From Leptolyngbya ohadii IS1 (GTDB lineage: Bacteria; Cyanobacteriota; Cyanobacteriia; Elainellales; Elainellaceae): DNA of 64,000 nucleotides. Made by a program: the position numbers and the translations under genes. The stretch lies in assembly GCF_002215035.1 (NCBI RefSeq), contig NZ_NKFP01000006.1, positions 3,687,080-3,751,079 of the forward strand. Reading direction: 5' to 3'. Shown piece by piece: positions 41,328 through 51,060 of this stretch. Numbering within the stretch: position 1 is the stretch's first letter; every line of letters begins with the position of its first letter. A model generated the notes under the pieces. That model saw only the letters and a list, made by a program, of their open reading frames with translations, was not told the origin of the DNA and did not search any database.

Positions 41328-42788
41328 ATGCGGATTCTGTTTGTAGCGGCGGAAGCGGCTCCGATTGCCAAAGTGGGCGGCATGGGGGATGTGGTCGGCT
41401 CACTGCCCAAAGTGCTACGGAAAATGGGGCATGATGTGCGGGTCTTCATGCCTTATTACGGCTTTGTTGCAGACAAGATTAAGGTGCCAAAGCAGCCTAT
41501 CTGGAAGGGAACTGCAATGTTTCAGGACTTCCAGGTGTTCGAGTCGAATCTGCCCAACTCCGATGTACCGCTTTACCTGTTTAGTCATCCTTCTTTTGCA
41601 CCACGTCGGGTCTATTTTGGCGACGATGAAGATTGGCGGTTCACCCTCTTTGCCAATGGTGCAACGGAGTTTTGCTGGAACTATTGGAAGCCGGACATCG
41701 TTCACTGCCACGACTGGCACACAGGCATGATTCCGGTCTGGCTGCACGAAACGCCGGACATTAAAACCATTTTCACGATTCATAATCTGGCGTATCAGGG
41801 TCCGTGGCGCTGGCGACTGGAGCAAATTACCTGGTGTCCGTGGTATATGCAGGGGCACAACACAATGGCAGCAGCCGTGCAGTTCGCCGACCTGGTGACA
41901 ACTGTTTCACCCACCTACGCCGAGCAAATCAAAACGCCTGCCTACGGAGAAAAGCTAGAGGGCTTGCTGTCGTTTATTAGCGGCAAACTGACCGGTATTC
42001 TCAACGGCATCGAACTAGATTTGTTTGATCCCAAAACCGATCGCCGCATCCAGGAAAACTACTCGGCTGAAACGCTAGACGACAAGGTGCAAAACAAGAT
42101 TGCCCTGCAAGAGGAACTAGGACTGGAAGTGAATTCCGGCGCATTCCTGGTCGGCATGGTGTCCCGTCTAGTCGAGCAGAAGGGCTTAGATCTGATTATT
42201 CAGGTCATGGATCGCTTTATTTCCTTTACCGACGCGCAATTTGTGGTGCTGGGCACGGGCGATCGCTACTACGAAACTCAGCTCTGGCAGTTGGCTTCCC
42301 GGTTCCCCGGACGGGTGGCGGCTTACCTGCTGCACAACGATACCCTGGCGCGGCGCGTCTATGCCGGAAGCGATGCCTTCCTGATGCCCTCCCGATTTGA
42401 GCCTTGCGGAATCAGCCAGCTCATTGCAATGCGCTATGGCACAGTGCCGATCGTTCGACGTACGGGCGGCTTGGTCGATACCGTAAGCCACAATAACCCG
42501 ATGGAGCATGCGGGGACGGGCTACTGCTTCGATCGCTACGAACCGCTGGATCTATTCACCTCTATGGTGCGGGCATACGAGGCGTATCAGTTTAAGGATC
42601 AGTGGCGAGAGCTACAGCAGCGCGGCATGGCGCAGCATTTCGGCTGGGAAGAGTCGGCGGTTGAATACGATCGGGTGTATCGGCGGGTGCTGGGATTGCC
42701 TGAGCCGGAGGTCAGTGAGCCGAATCCGCAAAATGGGACTGCTGATGCGGAATCCTCGGAGGAGATGCAGCCAGAGCTGATTTCCTAG
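41328..42788 (+). CDS. glgA: Glycogen synthase (ADP-glucose type)
   Basis: This encodes 486 residues. It transfers glucose from ADP-glucose to a growing alpha-1,4-glucan. Motifs: [24 protein letters not shown] (ADP-glucose binding KVGG), [36 protein letters not shown] and the C-terminal GT5 signature [33 protein letters not shown] with catalytic glutamate. Its upstream gap to hemC is filled with interspersed repeats, so it is probably not co-transcribed with hemC. The last ~25 residues ([20 protein letters not shown]) are acidic and not part of the fold. A terminator follows at 42826-42845. Cyanobacteria often have two glgA genes; only one is visible here. Confidence 0.95.
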   Translation: MRILFVAAEAAPIAKVGGMGDVVGSLPKVLRKMGHDVRVFMPYYGFVADKIKVPKQPIWKGTAMFQDFQVFESNLPNSDVPLYLFSHPSFAPRRVYFGDDEDWRFTLFANGATEFCWNYWKPDIVHCHDWHTGMIPVWLHETPDIKTIFTIHNLAYQGPWRWRLEQITWCPWYMQGHNTMAAAVQFADLVTTVSPTYAEQIKTPAYGEKLEGLLSFISGKLTGILNGIELDLFDPKTDRRIQENYSAETLDDKVQNKIALQEELGLEVNSGAFLVGMVSRLVEQKGLDLIIQVMDRFISFTDAQFVVLGTGDRYYETQLWQLASRFPGRVAAYLLHNDTLARRVYAGSDAFLMPSRFEPCGISQLIAMRYGTVPIVRRTGGLVDTVSHNNPMEHAGTGYCFDRYEPLDLFTSMVRAYEAYQFKDQWRELQQRGMAQHFGWEESAVEYDRVYRRVLGLPEPEVSEPNPQNGTADAESSEEMQPELIS

Positions 42789-42825
42789 GATTCATTATCC
42801 TGGAGTGGTGTTAAACACCCCATAG

Positions 42826-42845
42826 GGGCGGTTTGCGAGCCGCCC
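42826..42845. terminator. Hairpin terminator between convergent glgA and glycosyltransferase genes
   Basis: GGGCGG (42826-42831) pairs with CCGCCC (42840-42845) over an 8-nt loop and is followed by TTATT on the plus strand. A second smaller hairpin (GGTGT-TAA-ACACC) lies just upstream. Confidence 0.7.
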
Positions 42846-42875
42846 TTATTGATAGAAGCCACCCTTGCAAACGGG

Positions 42876-44141
42876 TCATCGCTTCAGGTTAATTTGCTCC
42901 TCCCAGACCTCCACCAATCGATCGATCGCCCGATCCCAGGAATGCTGTGCGACAAGCGATCGTCCCGATTCACCCATCTGTTGACGAATCTGGGAATGTT
43001 CCAGCAGGAATCTTAGCTTTCGCAGGAAATCGTTGATATTGTCTGGCTCGAAGAGTTCGCCGTTTTGTGCGGGATAGATGCTATCAACAACGCCTCCGGC
43101 ACGGGGGGCAAGAACGGGAATTCCAGCTGCGCCTGCTTCCAGAACAGTCAGACCTTTGGTTTCCTTTTGGGAAGCGGTAATGTGCAGATCGCTGTTGAGC
43201 AGCAGGGCGGGCACGTCTTCGGGGGGAATGCGTCCGAGGAGATGCACTTCGGGCAGGATGGCTTTTAGGCGATCGCAAATTTCGGCTTCCATAGAACCGT
43301 CTCCAGCAATCAAAACGGCAATCGAACTTAAATCTACAGGCGAATTTGCAGCGATCCCGCAGGGCTGCGGGCAACGGTGCCCGATCGTCTCGAATGCTTT
43401 GAGGGTAAATTTCCAGCCCTTATCGGGGGTGAGCCGTCCCAGGAAGGTAAGTTTGGTTTTTGAATCAACTGAGGGCAAGCGGTATTTTTCGGCAAAGAAG
43501 CGATCGTGTTTTAGTTCCGGGCGATATTGGCTTAAGTCAATCCCCAGGAAATCCCCTTGAATAATCTTTTTAATGCCCATTCGCGTTAATTTTTGGCGGG
43601 CGTCATTACTGCCGACTAGCGTTGCATCGTAGGAATTGTAGATACCGCGAACAATGCATCTGGCAATTTGCTGGAGAATTGCGATGATGGGTTTGGGAAG
43701 CGACAGATAATCTTCGATATATTCGATCAGATTGGTATGAAAGAAGCCAATGCAGGGAATGGAATGTTGCTTTGCATACGCCACACCAACCACCTTTTGC
43801 ATACTGAGGTGAAGGCGATCGGGTTCATCGACGTGAATGATTTCGGGCTGGAAGGCGGCAAGATGTCGCATGAGTTCCGGGAAGGCTTTACCGCTGACAT
43901 TGCGCTCAAACTGCAAATCGAGAAACGGTTCACTCTGGAGCGGCACAACCCGCACACCCGGTAGAATTTCGCCCACGTACTGCTGCCACTGGGGATATAC
44001 CGAGGCGATCGGCTGATAGTCCGGGCACAGTACAAGCACCTGATGTCCATCGCGACTCAGTTTTTGCAGTCTGTGCCACACGGTCACGGTTACACCATCG
44101 ACAACGGGTAAAAATCCAGACGTGATAATCGCAATTTTCAT
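42876..44141 (-). CDS. GT4-family glycosyltransferase (SqdX / monoglycosyl transferase-like)
   Basis: This encodes 421 residues with a GT-B fold. N-terminal: KIAIITSGFLPVVDGVTVTVWHRL and IHVDEPDRLHLSMQKV. C-terminal donor site: FLGRLTPDKGWKFTLKAF, VLIAGDGSMEAEI, LGRIPPEDVPALLLNSDLHI and the E-x7-E stretch KETKGLTVLEAGAAGIPVLAP. The start resembles SqdX (sulfoquinovosyldiacylglycerol synthase) and other lipid glycosyltransferases, but I cannot fix the acceptor. Between FETI and NSPVDLS about 10 residues (GHRCPQPCGIA) come from the 33-bp palindromic repeat at 43351-43383, in frame. It is convergent with glgA and about 170 bp from the divergent phosphopantetheinyl transferase. Confidence 0.83.
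   Translation of the reverse strand: MKIAIITSGFLPVVDGVTVTVWHRLQKLSRDGHQVLVLCPDYQPIASVYPQWQQYVGEILPGVRVVPLQSEPFLDLQFERNVSGKAFPELMRHLAAFQPEIIHVDEPDRLHLSMQKVVGVAYAKQHSIPCIGFFHTNLIEYIEDYLSLPKPIIAILQQIARCIVRGIYNSYDATLVGSNDARQKLTRMGIKKIIQGDFLGIDLSQYRPELKHDRFFAEKYRLPSVDSKTKLTFLGRLTPDKGWKFTLKAFETIGHRCPQPCGIAANSPVDLSSIAVLIAGDGSMEAEICDRLKAILPEVHLLGRIPPEDVPALLLNSDLHITASQKETKGLTVLEAGAAGIPVLAPRAGGVVDSIYPAQNGELFEPDNINDFLRKLRFLLEHSQIRQQMGESGRSLVAQHSWDRAIDRLVEVWEEQINLKR
43351..43383 (+). repeat. Double-hairpin palindromic repeat inside the GT4 gene (copy 2)
   Basis: The plus strand here is identical over 33 bp to the minus strand at 37252-37284 (birA). Relative to gene sense it is in the opposite orientation and a different reading frame, so it adds GHRCPQPCGIA here rather than AIPQGCGQRCP. 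No stop codon arises in either. Confidence 0.88.
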
Positions 44142-44311
44142 TTAGGATTGTGGATTGAATAACCTGGAAGAGTGAGATAAACCCGATCGGGCAGGCAATA
44201 TGCCCCACCCACAAGAGGAATACTAGCTTGTTGAATTCTCGTTTATTTAGCGATGAGTGCAGCTTGACTGGAGATTTGCTCGGAGATTTGTTCAGACTAT
44301 CACGGTGATGA

Positions 44312-45037
44312 ATGCTTGACGTTTGTGCCTGGGCGCTGCCGCCCGCCCGTTCTCAACTTTCAGCGCAGGAGGTTCACCTGTGGCAGGCGGATCTGGTTCG
44401 CCCCGATGTTGAGCTGGAAGAACTGACTCCTCTTCTGAGTGAGGATGAACAGCAGCGAGCTTCCCGATTTCGGTTTGAACGCGATCGCCGCAAGTACATT
44501 ATTTGTCGGGGAATTCTGCGAACCCTTCTCAGCCGTTATCTTCAGCGCGATCCGATCGATCTCACGTTTAGCTACAGCAAATACGGCAAGCCTTTCTTAA
44601 ACGAATCTCCGGTGTCCTTCAACCTGGCGCATTCTGGCGATCGTGCCCTTTATGCCGTGGTGCTAAATCATGCGATCGGGGTTGATATCGAACAGTTGCG
44701 ATCGGTGGAACACATCAAACAAATTGTCAGCCGCTATTTTGCTCCGGAGGAACAGCAGGCATTTCAACTCCTTGATCCCGCTCAGCAGCAAATTGCTTTT
44801 TTTCGAGGTTGGACAGCAAAGGAAGCTTTTCTAAAGGCGATCGGCAGTGGACTCTCGCAGTCCCCTCATCAAATTGCCGTGACGCTGTTGCCCGATCAGG
44901 CTGCCAAACTCCTGAGCCTCCCTGCCGAATATTTTGTGAGGGAATGGCAGCTGTTTCAGTTTGTGCCAACCGAGGGTTATATGGGGGCGATCGTGCTACC
45001 GCAAGAGCCGTTACAGCTTCGGTGCTTCCAGATCTAG
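44312..45037 (+). CDS. Sfp/HetI-type 4'-phosphopantetheinyl transferase
   Basis: This encodes 241 residues. It moves the phosphopantetheine arm of CoA onto carrier proteins. The Sfp motifs are all present: FRFERDRRKYIICRGILRTL, FNLAHSGDRALYAV, the magnesium site IGVDIEQLRSV, and FRGWTAKEAFLKAIGSGL with the catalytic WxxKEA. Its length (~240) is the Sfp type, able to act on PKS/NRPS and fatty acid carriers. It has no PKS gene nearby; the closest candidate user is the free-standing fatty acyl-AMP ligase 18 kb away, whose carrier protein is not visible. It is divergent from the GT4 gene. Confidence 0.92.
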   Translation: MLDVCAWALPPARSQLSAQEVHLWQADLVRPDVELEELTPLLSEDEQQRASRFRFERDRRKYIICRGILRTLLSRYLQRDPIDLTFSYSKYGKPFLNESPVSFNLAHSGDRALYAVVLNHAIGVDIEQLRSVEHIKQIVSRYFAPEEQQAFQLLDPAQQQIAFFRGWTAKEAFLKAIGSGLSQSPHQIAVTLLPDQAAKLLSLPAEYFVREWQLFQFVPTEGYMGAIVLPQEPLQLRCFQI

Positions 45038-45081
45038 CTCCCTCTAAATCCTTTTCCGTTATTCTCACTATCTCCTCTTGA

Positions 45082-45132
45082 TTCCTCGTTCCAATACTTT
45101 TCCTCGTTCCAATACTTCCTCGTTCCAATACT
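45082..45132. repeat. TTCCTCGTTCCAATACT tandem repeat, 3 copies
   Basis: Copies at 45082-45098, 45100-45116 and 45117-45132 (one base shorter). They lie 45 bp after the phosphopantetheinyl transferase stop. None has a hairpin that would make it an obvious terminator. Confidence 0.85.
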
Positions 45133-45347
45133 CTGCGTTGGGATGCTGCTGAGAGACTCCGCCTCAGAGTATCGACAGAGTGTGGGCGATATGTGGGCGG
45201 CAGAGCCGCATCCGATCCGCATCTAGGCAGAGCCTAGACACCAGAGTTCAACCCCCTCATCCAAGTGCCAGAAAGCCCACCCATCCTAATCCCGAAGAAT
45301 TCAATATCATAGAAGGAGTGCCTTTCAACCTGGATCGATCTAACCCT

Positions 45348-46469
45348 ATGTCTGCCGTTACTCCGCTCAATCCCAATTCGATCGCCGCTAATCGTCCGTT
45401 GCTGGGCATGACTCAGGCAGAGCTGACGGAATGGGTACAGCAGCAGGGACAGCCCGCCTACCGGGGGAAGCAGCTTTATCAGTGGATTTATCAGCAGGGG
45501 GCGCGATCGATTACGGATATTTCCGTATTTCCGAAGCAGTGGCGAGCCACGGTAGCAGAGACACCGATCGGACGGTCTACGATTCACTATCGATCGGAGG
45601 CGGCAGACGGCACGGTGAAATATTTGCTGCGGCTGGCGGACGGGCACATTATTGAAACGGTGGGAATGCCCACGTACAAATACACCGATCTGCCCGGAAA
45701 TAATGCGGTGCGGCGGGGCAACAGTGAGCGGCTGACAGTCTGCGTATCTTCCCAGGTGGGCTGTCCAATGGCTTGTGATTTCTGTGCAACGGGCAAAGGC
45801 GGACTGCTCCGCAACCTGGAGGCACACGAAATTATCGATCAGGTGTTGACCGTTCAGGAGGATATGGGACAGCGGGTGAGCCACATTGTGTTTATGGGCA
45901 TGGGAGAACCGCTGCTCAATTCGGATAACGTCCTGGCAGCGATTCGATCGCTGAATCAGGATGTGGGCATCGGGCAACGCAACATGACCGTTTCCACGGT
46001 GGGCATTCCCGGACGAATTCGCCGCTTTGCCGAACATCAGCTCCAGGTCACGCTGGCAGTGAGCCTCCATGCCTCCAGTCAGGCGACGCGAGAAAAGCTG
46101 ATTCCTAGTGCAAAGGCTTATCCACTGGACGTTTTGCTGGACGAATGCCGCGAGTACGTCAAGCTAACCGGGCGGCGGGTTTCGTTTGAATACATTTTGC
46201 TGGCGGAACTGAACGATGGTCAGCAGCAGGCGATCGAGCTGGCAAACCATCTGCGCGGCTTTCAGAGCCATGTGAATTTAATTCCCTACAACCCGATTAG
46301 CGAAGCAGACTACCAGCGCCCCAGTGAACAGCGGATTCAAACCTTTGTGAAGGCATTGCAGGACAGGCACATTGCAGTCAGCGTTCGCTATTCCAGAGGC
46401 TTGGATACCGATGCGGCTTGCGGTCAGCTTCGTGCCTCGAAGGTCAACTCGGCGATCGCGAGTTCCTAA
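45348..46469 (+). CDS. rlmN: Dual-specificity RNA methyltransferase RlmN (23S rRNA A2503 / tRNA A37)
   Basis: This encodes 373 residues from ATG 45348; the frame is open 56 codons further upstream, but those residues ([17 protein letters not shown]) look non-coding. It is a radical SAM enzyme: the 4Fe-4S cysteines are in [15 protein letters not shown], the resolving cysteine region near the C-terminus is [11 protein letters not shown], and the substrate-side motifs [37 protein letters not shown] and [18 protein letters not shown] are typical. It methylates C2 of adenine in 23S rRNA and some tRNAs. It is 310 bp downstream of the phosphopantetheinyl transferase and 112 bp before the aldo/keto reductase. 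Confidence 0.95.
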   Translation: MSAVTPLNPNSIAANRPLLGMTQAELTEWVQQQGQPAYRGKQLYQWIYQQGARSITDISVFPKQWRATVAETPIGRSTIHYRSEAADGTVKYLLRLADGHIIETVGMPTYKYTDLPGNNAVRRGNSERLTVCVSSQVGCPMACDFCATGKGGLLRNLEAHEIIDQVLTVQEDMGQRVSHIVFMGMGEPLLNSDNVLAAIRSLNQDVGIGQRNMTVSTVGIPGRIRRFAEHQLQVTLAVSLHASSQATREKLIPSAKAYPLDVLLDECREYVKLTGRRVSFEYILLAELNDGQQQAIELANHLRGFQSHVNLIPYNPISEADYQRPSEQRIQTFVKALQDRHIAVSVRYSRGLDTDAACGQLRASKVNSAIASS

Positions 46470-46581
46470 AACAGGCAGAATGAGAAGAATCATTCTGTTG
46501 AATCATTCTGTTGAATCAGTCCATCCCAGGGCACGATCGCTATAGTGAAACTCTGACCCATGAAAATTGGGAGAGTGAAAC

Positions 46582-47568
46582 ATGAAAACTAGAAGACTGG
46601 GCGACCAGGGACTCTTTGTTTCGGAACTGGGACTCGGCTGCATGGGCATGTCTGAGTTCTACAGCGGTCGGGATGATGCAGAGTCGATCGCCACAATTCA
46701 TCGAGCAATCGATCTGGAAATTAATTTCCTGGATACTGCGGATATGTATGGTCCCTTTATCAACGAGGAGCTAGTAGGGCGGGCAATCCGCGATCGGCGC
46801 GATCGGGTGATTCTGGCAACCAAGTTTGGCAACGTTCGCACTCCGGAAGGCGGCTTTGCAGGAATTAGCGGTAAGCCGGAATATGTGCGGCAAGCCTGCG
46901 ACGCATCCCTGAAGCGACTGGGCGTAGATATGATTGACCTGTATTATCAGCACCGGGTTGATTCCACTGTGCCCATTGAAGAAACGATCGGCGCAATGGC
47001 GGAACTGGTGCAGCAGGGAAAAGTTCGCTACCTGGGACTGTCCGAAGCCGCACCTGCTACGATCCGACGGGCACACGCCGTCCACCCGATTTCTGCGCTG
47101 CAAACCGAGTATTCCCTGTGGAGCCGTGACCCCGAAGACGAAATTTTGGCAACCGTGCGCGAATTGGGCATTGGCTTTGTGGCATACAGTCCGCTGGGAC
47201 GGGGCTTTTTGTCCGGCGCAATTACCCATCCGGAAGACCTGGCAGAGGATGACTATCGCCGCCATTCGCCTCGCTTTCAGGGAGAAAACTTCCACAGGAA
47301 TCTGGAACTGGTTGAGCGCGTAAAAACGATCGCCCAGGAGAAAGGAGCGACTGCCAGCCAGTTGGCGATCGCGTGGTTGCTGTCCCAGGGCGACGATATT
47401 GTGCCGATTCCCGGAACCAAACGACGCAAATATCTGGAAGAGAACGTCGGTGCAACCGAAATTATCCTTACATCAGACGATTTGCAGCGCATCAACGAAG
47501 TGGCTCCAAAGGGCGGTGCAGCAGGCGATCGATACCCGGCGCAGACGATGGGAACGGTGAATCGGTAA
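46582..47568 (+). CDS. Aldo/keto reductase
   Basis: This encodes 328 residues of the AKR superfamily, TIM-barrel oxidoreductases using NADPH. The catalytic tetrad is intact: [10 protein letters not shown] (Asp, Tyr), LATKFGNV (Lys) and DLYYQHRVD (His), with the cofactor phosphate region [35 protein letters not shown] at the start places it in the AKR branch containing YajO/AKR13-like proteins. The substrate is unknown; carbonyl detoxification is common for the branch. A ribosome site of GGGAG lies upstream. Between rlmN and it there is a 14-bp direct repeat (GAATCATTCTGTTG, 46490-46517). Confidence 0.9.
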   Translation: MKTRRLGDQGLFVSELGLGCMGMSEFYSGRDDAESIATIHRAIDLEINFLDTADMYGPFINEELVGRAIRDRRDRVILATKFGNVRTPEGGFAGISGKPEYVRQACDASLKRLGVDMIDLYYQHRVDSTVPIEETIGAMAELVQQGKVRYLGLSEAAPATIRRAHAVHPISALQTEYSLWSRDPEDEILATVRELGIGFVAYSPLGRGFLSGAITHPEDLAEDDYRRHSPRFQGENFHRNLELVERVKTIAQEKGATASQLAIAWLLSQGDDIVPIPGTKRRKYLEENVGATEIILTSDDLQRINEVAPKGGAAGDRYPAQTMGTVNR

Positions 47569-47648
47569 CGGTTGGGAGGTTCATGGCTGAATCAGCTGAG
47601 CTGCAAGATCTGTGAGCGCAAGTCAACAACGCCCTACTTGAGCCTCCC

Positions 47649-48329
47649 CTATCCCCTCCCTTGTCCATTCAGCCGTTTCAGCGCATTGGCAGCCGCTTCC
47701 TTCTCAGCCTCCTTTTTGCTGCGACCGCTTCCTTCGCCATAAAGCTTCTCCCCGACATACACCCTGGCACTAAATTCTGGGGCATGGTCGGTGCCGCCAA
47801 TCTGCTCTGTTTTGTACTTGGGCTGGGCTGCACCCTGTGCCTGCATGACTTCCTGAAACAGGTTTTTGGCATCCTTAGTTGCCCGATCGACAACCCTCTG
47901 GTGAGGTACCGACTGAAAAATCTCCTCAACCACGACCCGCACTGCCTCAATATCACAGCCTTTGTCAAGGTAATAGGCTCCCACAACTGCTTCAAAGGTG
48001 CTGCTGAGTAAGTTCGGGTTTTGATAGCCCCCCTGTCGGATCACGCCTTTGCCCAATCGCATTCTCAGATCTAGCCCAACTTCGATCGCAAACTGGGCGA
48101 GCTGCGGTTCATCCACCAGAGCCGATCGGCGTCGCGTCAGTTCGTCTTCTGCCAGGTCGGGAAGGGTGCGATAGAGATACTGACCGCTAATGAAATTGAG
48201 CAAAGAATCACCCAAAAATTCCAGTCGTTCGTTGTGTCCCAAGGCATCAGGATGCTCGTTGACATAGGATCGATGGGTTAATGCCTGACACAGTAATACG
48301 TCGTCGTTGAACATCAGAAGTTTGTGCAT
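47649..48329 (-). CDS. rnc: Ribonuclease III
   Basis: This encodes 226 residues. The catalytic domain shows LTHRSYVNEH, NERLEFLGDSLLNFISGQYL (the RNase III signature with catalytic acids) and the second acidic cluster LSSTFEAVVGAYYLDKG, followed by a double-stranded RNA-binding domain (NLFQEVMQAQGAAQPKYKTEQI, ending EKEAAANALKRL). It cleaves dsRNA in rRNA processing and mRNA decay. Cyanobacteria may have an additional mini-RNase III; this one is full length. It is convergent with the aldo/keto reductase. Confidence 0.95.
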   Translation of the reverse strand: MHKLLMFNDDVLLCQALTHRSYVNEHPDALGHNERLEFLGDSLLNFISGQYLYRTLPDLAEDELTRRRSALVDEPQLAQFAIEVGLDLRMRLGKGVIRQGGYQNPNLLSSTFEAVVGAYYLDKGCDIEAVRVVVEEIFQSVPHQRVVDRATKDAKNLFQEVMQAQGAAQPKYKTEQIGGTDHAPEFSARVYVGEKLYGEGSGRSKKEAEKEAAANALKRLNGQGRG

Positions 48330-48638
48330 TTTGGGTGGCGGATCATGGAGTTGGGCTGGTATTTTAGCTTCTGAAGATTTTCCCCGAAAGGCTACATTAT
48401 GCCCAGAAGCCGAGTCTGTGAGTGTTGAAGTTCTTGCAGCTCCCTAAATTCCCCAAGCGTGAGGGAGGGGCTATTCGCGGTTTGTGCCAAAGGTTTATTG
48501 ATTAACCGGAATGACATCTATCAAGACCATAGATATATCCACCGATAGATCTGTATCCGGAGATAGTTGGTTTAAGAGCAGTTTCTTTTCATGCTAGTAG
48601 GGACTGTCTCTGTGAATCTGCGAATCTGCGGTAGTTCC
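48330..48638. other. 309-bp intergenic region between divergent rnc and sensor kinase genes
   Basis: It has one copy of the CCCTAAATTCCCCAAGCGTGAGG-like interspersed family (48445-48465) and an AT-rich part with repeated ATAGATATATCC/ATAGATCTGTATCC words (48528-48560). Promoters of both genes are expected here. Confidence 0.5.
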
Positions 48639-50258
48639 ATGCTGCGAGTGCTGCTCATTGACGACAATATTGACGATCGCACTCTGGTCATTCGCCAGCT
48701 TCGTCAGGCATTTAATCAGGTCGAAGTCATTCAGGTTATCGATCAAGCCAGCCTCGATCGTGCCCTTGCTGCTGCCCATTTTGATATTGCAGTTACGGAC
48801 TATCAGCTTCTCTGGAGCAATGGCTTAACTGTACTGCGGCAGCTAAAAGCCGTTTTTCCCTATTGTCCGGTGATTATGTTCACCAACTCGGCAACGCAGG
48901 AAAATGCGATCGAGGCAATGAAAACTGGACTGGACGACTATGTGCTGAAGTCGCCGCGCCACTATATCCGTTTGACTGCCGCGGTGCGGTTAGCTCTGGA
49001 ACGGGCAGAGGATCGACGCAGGGCAGCCCAGCTTGAAGTTCGGCTTCAGTCTTTGTTAAATCGCCTTAGTGTTGGGGTGTTTCGCGCCACGATCGAGGGG
49101 GAACTGCTGGAGGCAAATACCGCATTTCTGCATCTGGTTGGAGTAAAGGACTTTGCGGAAGCCCGATCGCTTAATATCCACGATCTCTTTCTTCAGTCGC
49201 AGGAACGATCGCTGCTGTGGGAGCAGTTGCAGCAGGAAGGGCAGCTCCTGGGGCGGGAGGTACAGCTTCAGCAGATGAACGGTGAAACCCGATGGGTCTC
49301 CATTAACAAAATCATTACCCAGGAAGGCAGCGATTTATTTGTCGAAGGACTGATTGAGGACATTACGCTTCGCAAGCAGCTTGAAGCCGCCCTGCGCCAC
49401 AAAGCCGAGGAACTGTCCCAGGCAAACCGCCTCAAAGATGAATTCCTCACCACTCTGTATCACGAACTGCGAACGCCGCTGAACGCTATTTTGGGCTGGT
49501 CTCAGATTCTTCAAACCCGCAAAGTTAACGATCAGACTGTGCTGAATCGGGCACTGGAAGCGATCGAACGGAACGCCCTCACCCAGAAGCGCATCGTTGA
49601 GGATATGCTCGATGTGTCTAGCGTCATTCAGGGCAAATTGCGGCTGCATATTACGCCGATTAACCTGAGTACGGTGATTGCTTCAGCGGTAGAGGTTATT
49701 TGTCCAGCAGCCCAGGCAAAATCAATTCGCATTAACATCAGTCTGGCTCCCAGCGTCGGAAAAGTTTTGGGGGATAGTAACCGCTTGCAGCAAGTCCTGT
49801 GGAATCTGCTTGCCAATGCCGTTAAATTCACCCCGATGGGCGGACAGATTCAGGTGCAGCTTGAGCGGGTAGACTGCTACGCCGAAGTCCGAGTCACCGA
49901 TTCGGGAATTGGCATCAGCCCAGCATTTCTGCCCTACGTGTTCGATCGCTTTCGACAGGCAGATGGCTCCACCACCCGCAGCTATGGCGGCATGGGATTG
50001 GGACTCGCGATCGTCCGGCATCTGGTCGAACTGCACGGGGGCACGGTGCAAGCAGAAAGTCCGGGAGAAGGACAGGGCGCAACCTTTGCCATCCGGATTC
50101 CCCTGGAAACAAAACCCGCAGAACCGAGGGAAATTCTGTCCCCTTTACCCAATCAATCATCCCTATCGGAGGCAGCCGAGATTGCCAAGTTTCAGCAGAT
50201 TAGCGACCTACCGTTCTTCATCGACGATCAATCCTTCTCCGATCACTCGTCGCGCTAA
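48639..50258 (+). CDS. Response-regulator/PAS sensor histidine kinase (REC-PAS-HisKA-HATPase)
   Basis: This encodes 539 residues from ATG 48639 (an ATG at 48591 would add 16 non-conserved residues). A receiver (~1-125: VLLIDDNIDDRTLV, IAVTDYQLLWSNGL) lies at the N-terminus, then PAS (~135-250), HisKA ([23 protein letters not shown]) and HATPase (VLWNLLANAVKFTP, VTDSGIGISP, YGGMGLGLAIVRHLVELHGG). The receiver's phospho-acceptor is in TDYQL, so phosphorylation at the N-terminus would act on the kinase. There are no membrane helices. The HisKA region closely resembles that of the kinase at 51061-53142 (LGWS, ERNA, DVS, I.GKL), suggesting a duplication. Neighbouring AlkA is 110 bp downstream. Confidence 0.9.
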   Translation: MLRVLLIDDNIDDRTLVIRQLRQAFNQVEVIQVIDQASLDRALAAAHFDIAVTDYQLLWSNGLTVLRQLKAVFPYCPVIMFTNSATQENAIEAMKTGLDDYVLKSPRHYIRLTAAVRLALERAEDRRRAAQLEVRLQSLLNRLSVGVFRATIEGELLEANTAFLHLVGVKDFAEARSLNIHDLFLQSQERSLLWEQLQQEGQLLGREVQLQQMNGETRWVSINKIITQEGSDLFVEGLIEDITLRKQLEAALRHKAEELSQANRLKDEFLTTLYHELRTPLNAILGWSQILQTRKVNDQTVLNRALEAIERNALTQKRIVEDMLDVSSVIQGKLRLHITPINLSTVIASAVEVICPAAQAKSIRINISLAPSVGKVLGDSNRLQQVLWNLLANAVKFTPMGGQIQVQLERVDCYAEVRVTDSGIGISPAFLPYVFDRFRQADGSTTRSYGGMGLGLAIVRHLVELHGGTVQAESPGEGQGATFAIRIPLETKPAEPREILSPLPNQSSLSEAAEIAKFQQISDLPFFIDDQSFSDHSSR

Positions 50259-50368
50259 AAGACGTGCTAAAAAAGCTAAAAGACGCGCGAAAAGAACGGG
50301 CAGCACTTCCAACGATTGGAGAACGATCGCGGCATGATGGAGATACTGCCTTTCTTGAATTCCCTACA

Positions 50369-51049
50369 ATGTCTTCTGTGATTCCTTCTGGCGTTCCTTC
50401 TGGCGTTCCTTCTGGTGTTCCTCCCACTCCCACCTACGCGATCGCTCTGGAAACGCTCAAAGCCGACCCGGTTCTGGCAAATTTAATCCAGCAGGTGGGC
50501 GAATGCAGACTCGATCGCGAACAGCACAAAGGCGATTTATTTGCCGTGCTGAGCAAATCCATCCTGTCGCAGCAAATTTCCACTAAAGCTGCTGCCGCCA
50601 TCCACAAGCGGTTTGTTGCCCTCTACCCGGAATCGCTTTCGCCCGATCGAGTCCTTGCCACGCCCGACGAAACCCTGCGCGAAGCGGGAATCTCTCGCCC
50701 CAAAATTGTTTACCTCAAGGATCTGGCACAGAGGATTCAGGACGGACTGCCCAGCCTGGAAGACCTGGACGCCCTGGAAGATGAAGCAATTATCCACACC
50801 CTGATTCCCATTAAGGGCATTGGACGCTGGACGGTGCAAATGCTGCTGATCTTTCGGCTGCACCGATGGAATGTCTTACCTGTGGATGATTTAGGGATTC
50901 GGGCAGCAGTCCGGCGAGCTTACAGCCTGACCGATCTTCCCACCCCAAAAGCCGTGCGCGAACGGGGACAATCCTGGCAGCCCTACTGCACGATCGCCTC
51001 CTGGTATCTCTGGCGCAGCCTGGACTTCACTCAGGTTTTGCCGGAATAA
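50369..51049 (+). CDS. DNA-3-methyladenine glycosylase II (AlkA-type HhH-GPD)
   Basis: This encodes 226 residues from ATG 50369. It excises alkylated bases in base-excision repair. The helix-hairpin-helix and catalytic region is intact: LIPIKGIGRWTVQMLLIF followed by VLPVDDLGIRAAVRRAY with the catalytic aspartate, and LSKSILSQQISTKAAAAIHKRF as the GPD-domain core. It lacks the N-terminal TBP-like domain of E. coli AlkA, like the Mag1-type minimal glycosylases. The first residues (SGVPSGVPSGVP) come from three copies of a 12-bp repeat (CCTTCTGGCGTT). It ends 11 bp from the convergent sensor kinase. Confidence 0.88.
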   Translation: MSSVIPSGVPSGVPSGVPPTPTYAIALETLKADPVLANLIQQVGECRLDREQHKGDLFAVLSKSILSQQISTKAAAAIHKRFVALYPESLSPDRVLATPDETLREAGISRPKIVYLKDLAQRIQDGLPSLEDLDALEDEAIIHTLIPIKGIGRWTVQMLLIFRLHRWNVLPVDDLGIRAAVRRAYSLTDLPTPKAVRERGQSWQPYCTIASWYLWRSLDFTQVLPE

Positions 51050-51060
51050 CCGCATTCCCC

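Noticed and set aside
45234-46070. 278-codon open frame opposite rlmN
   Set aside because: It is antisense to the radical SAM domain of rlmN and has no recognisable motif.
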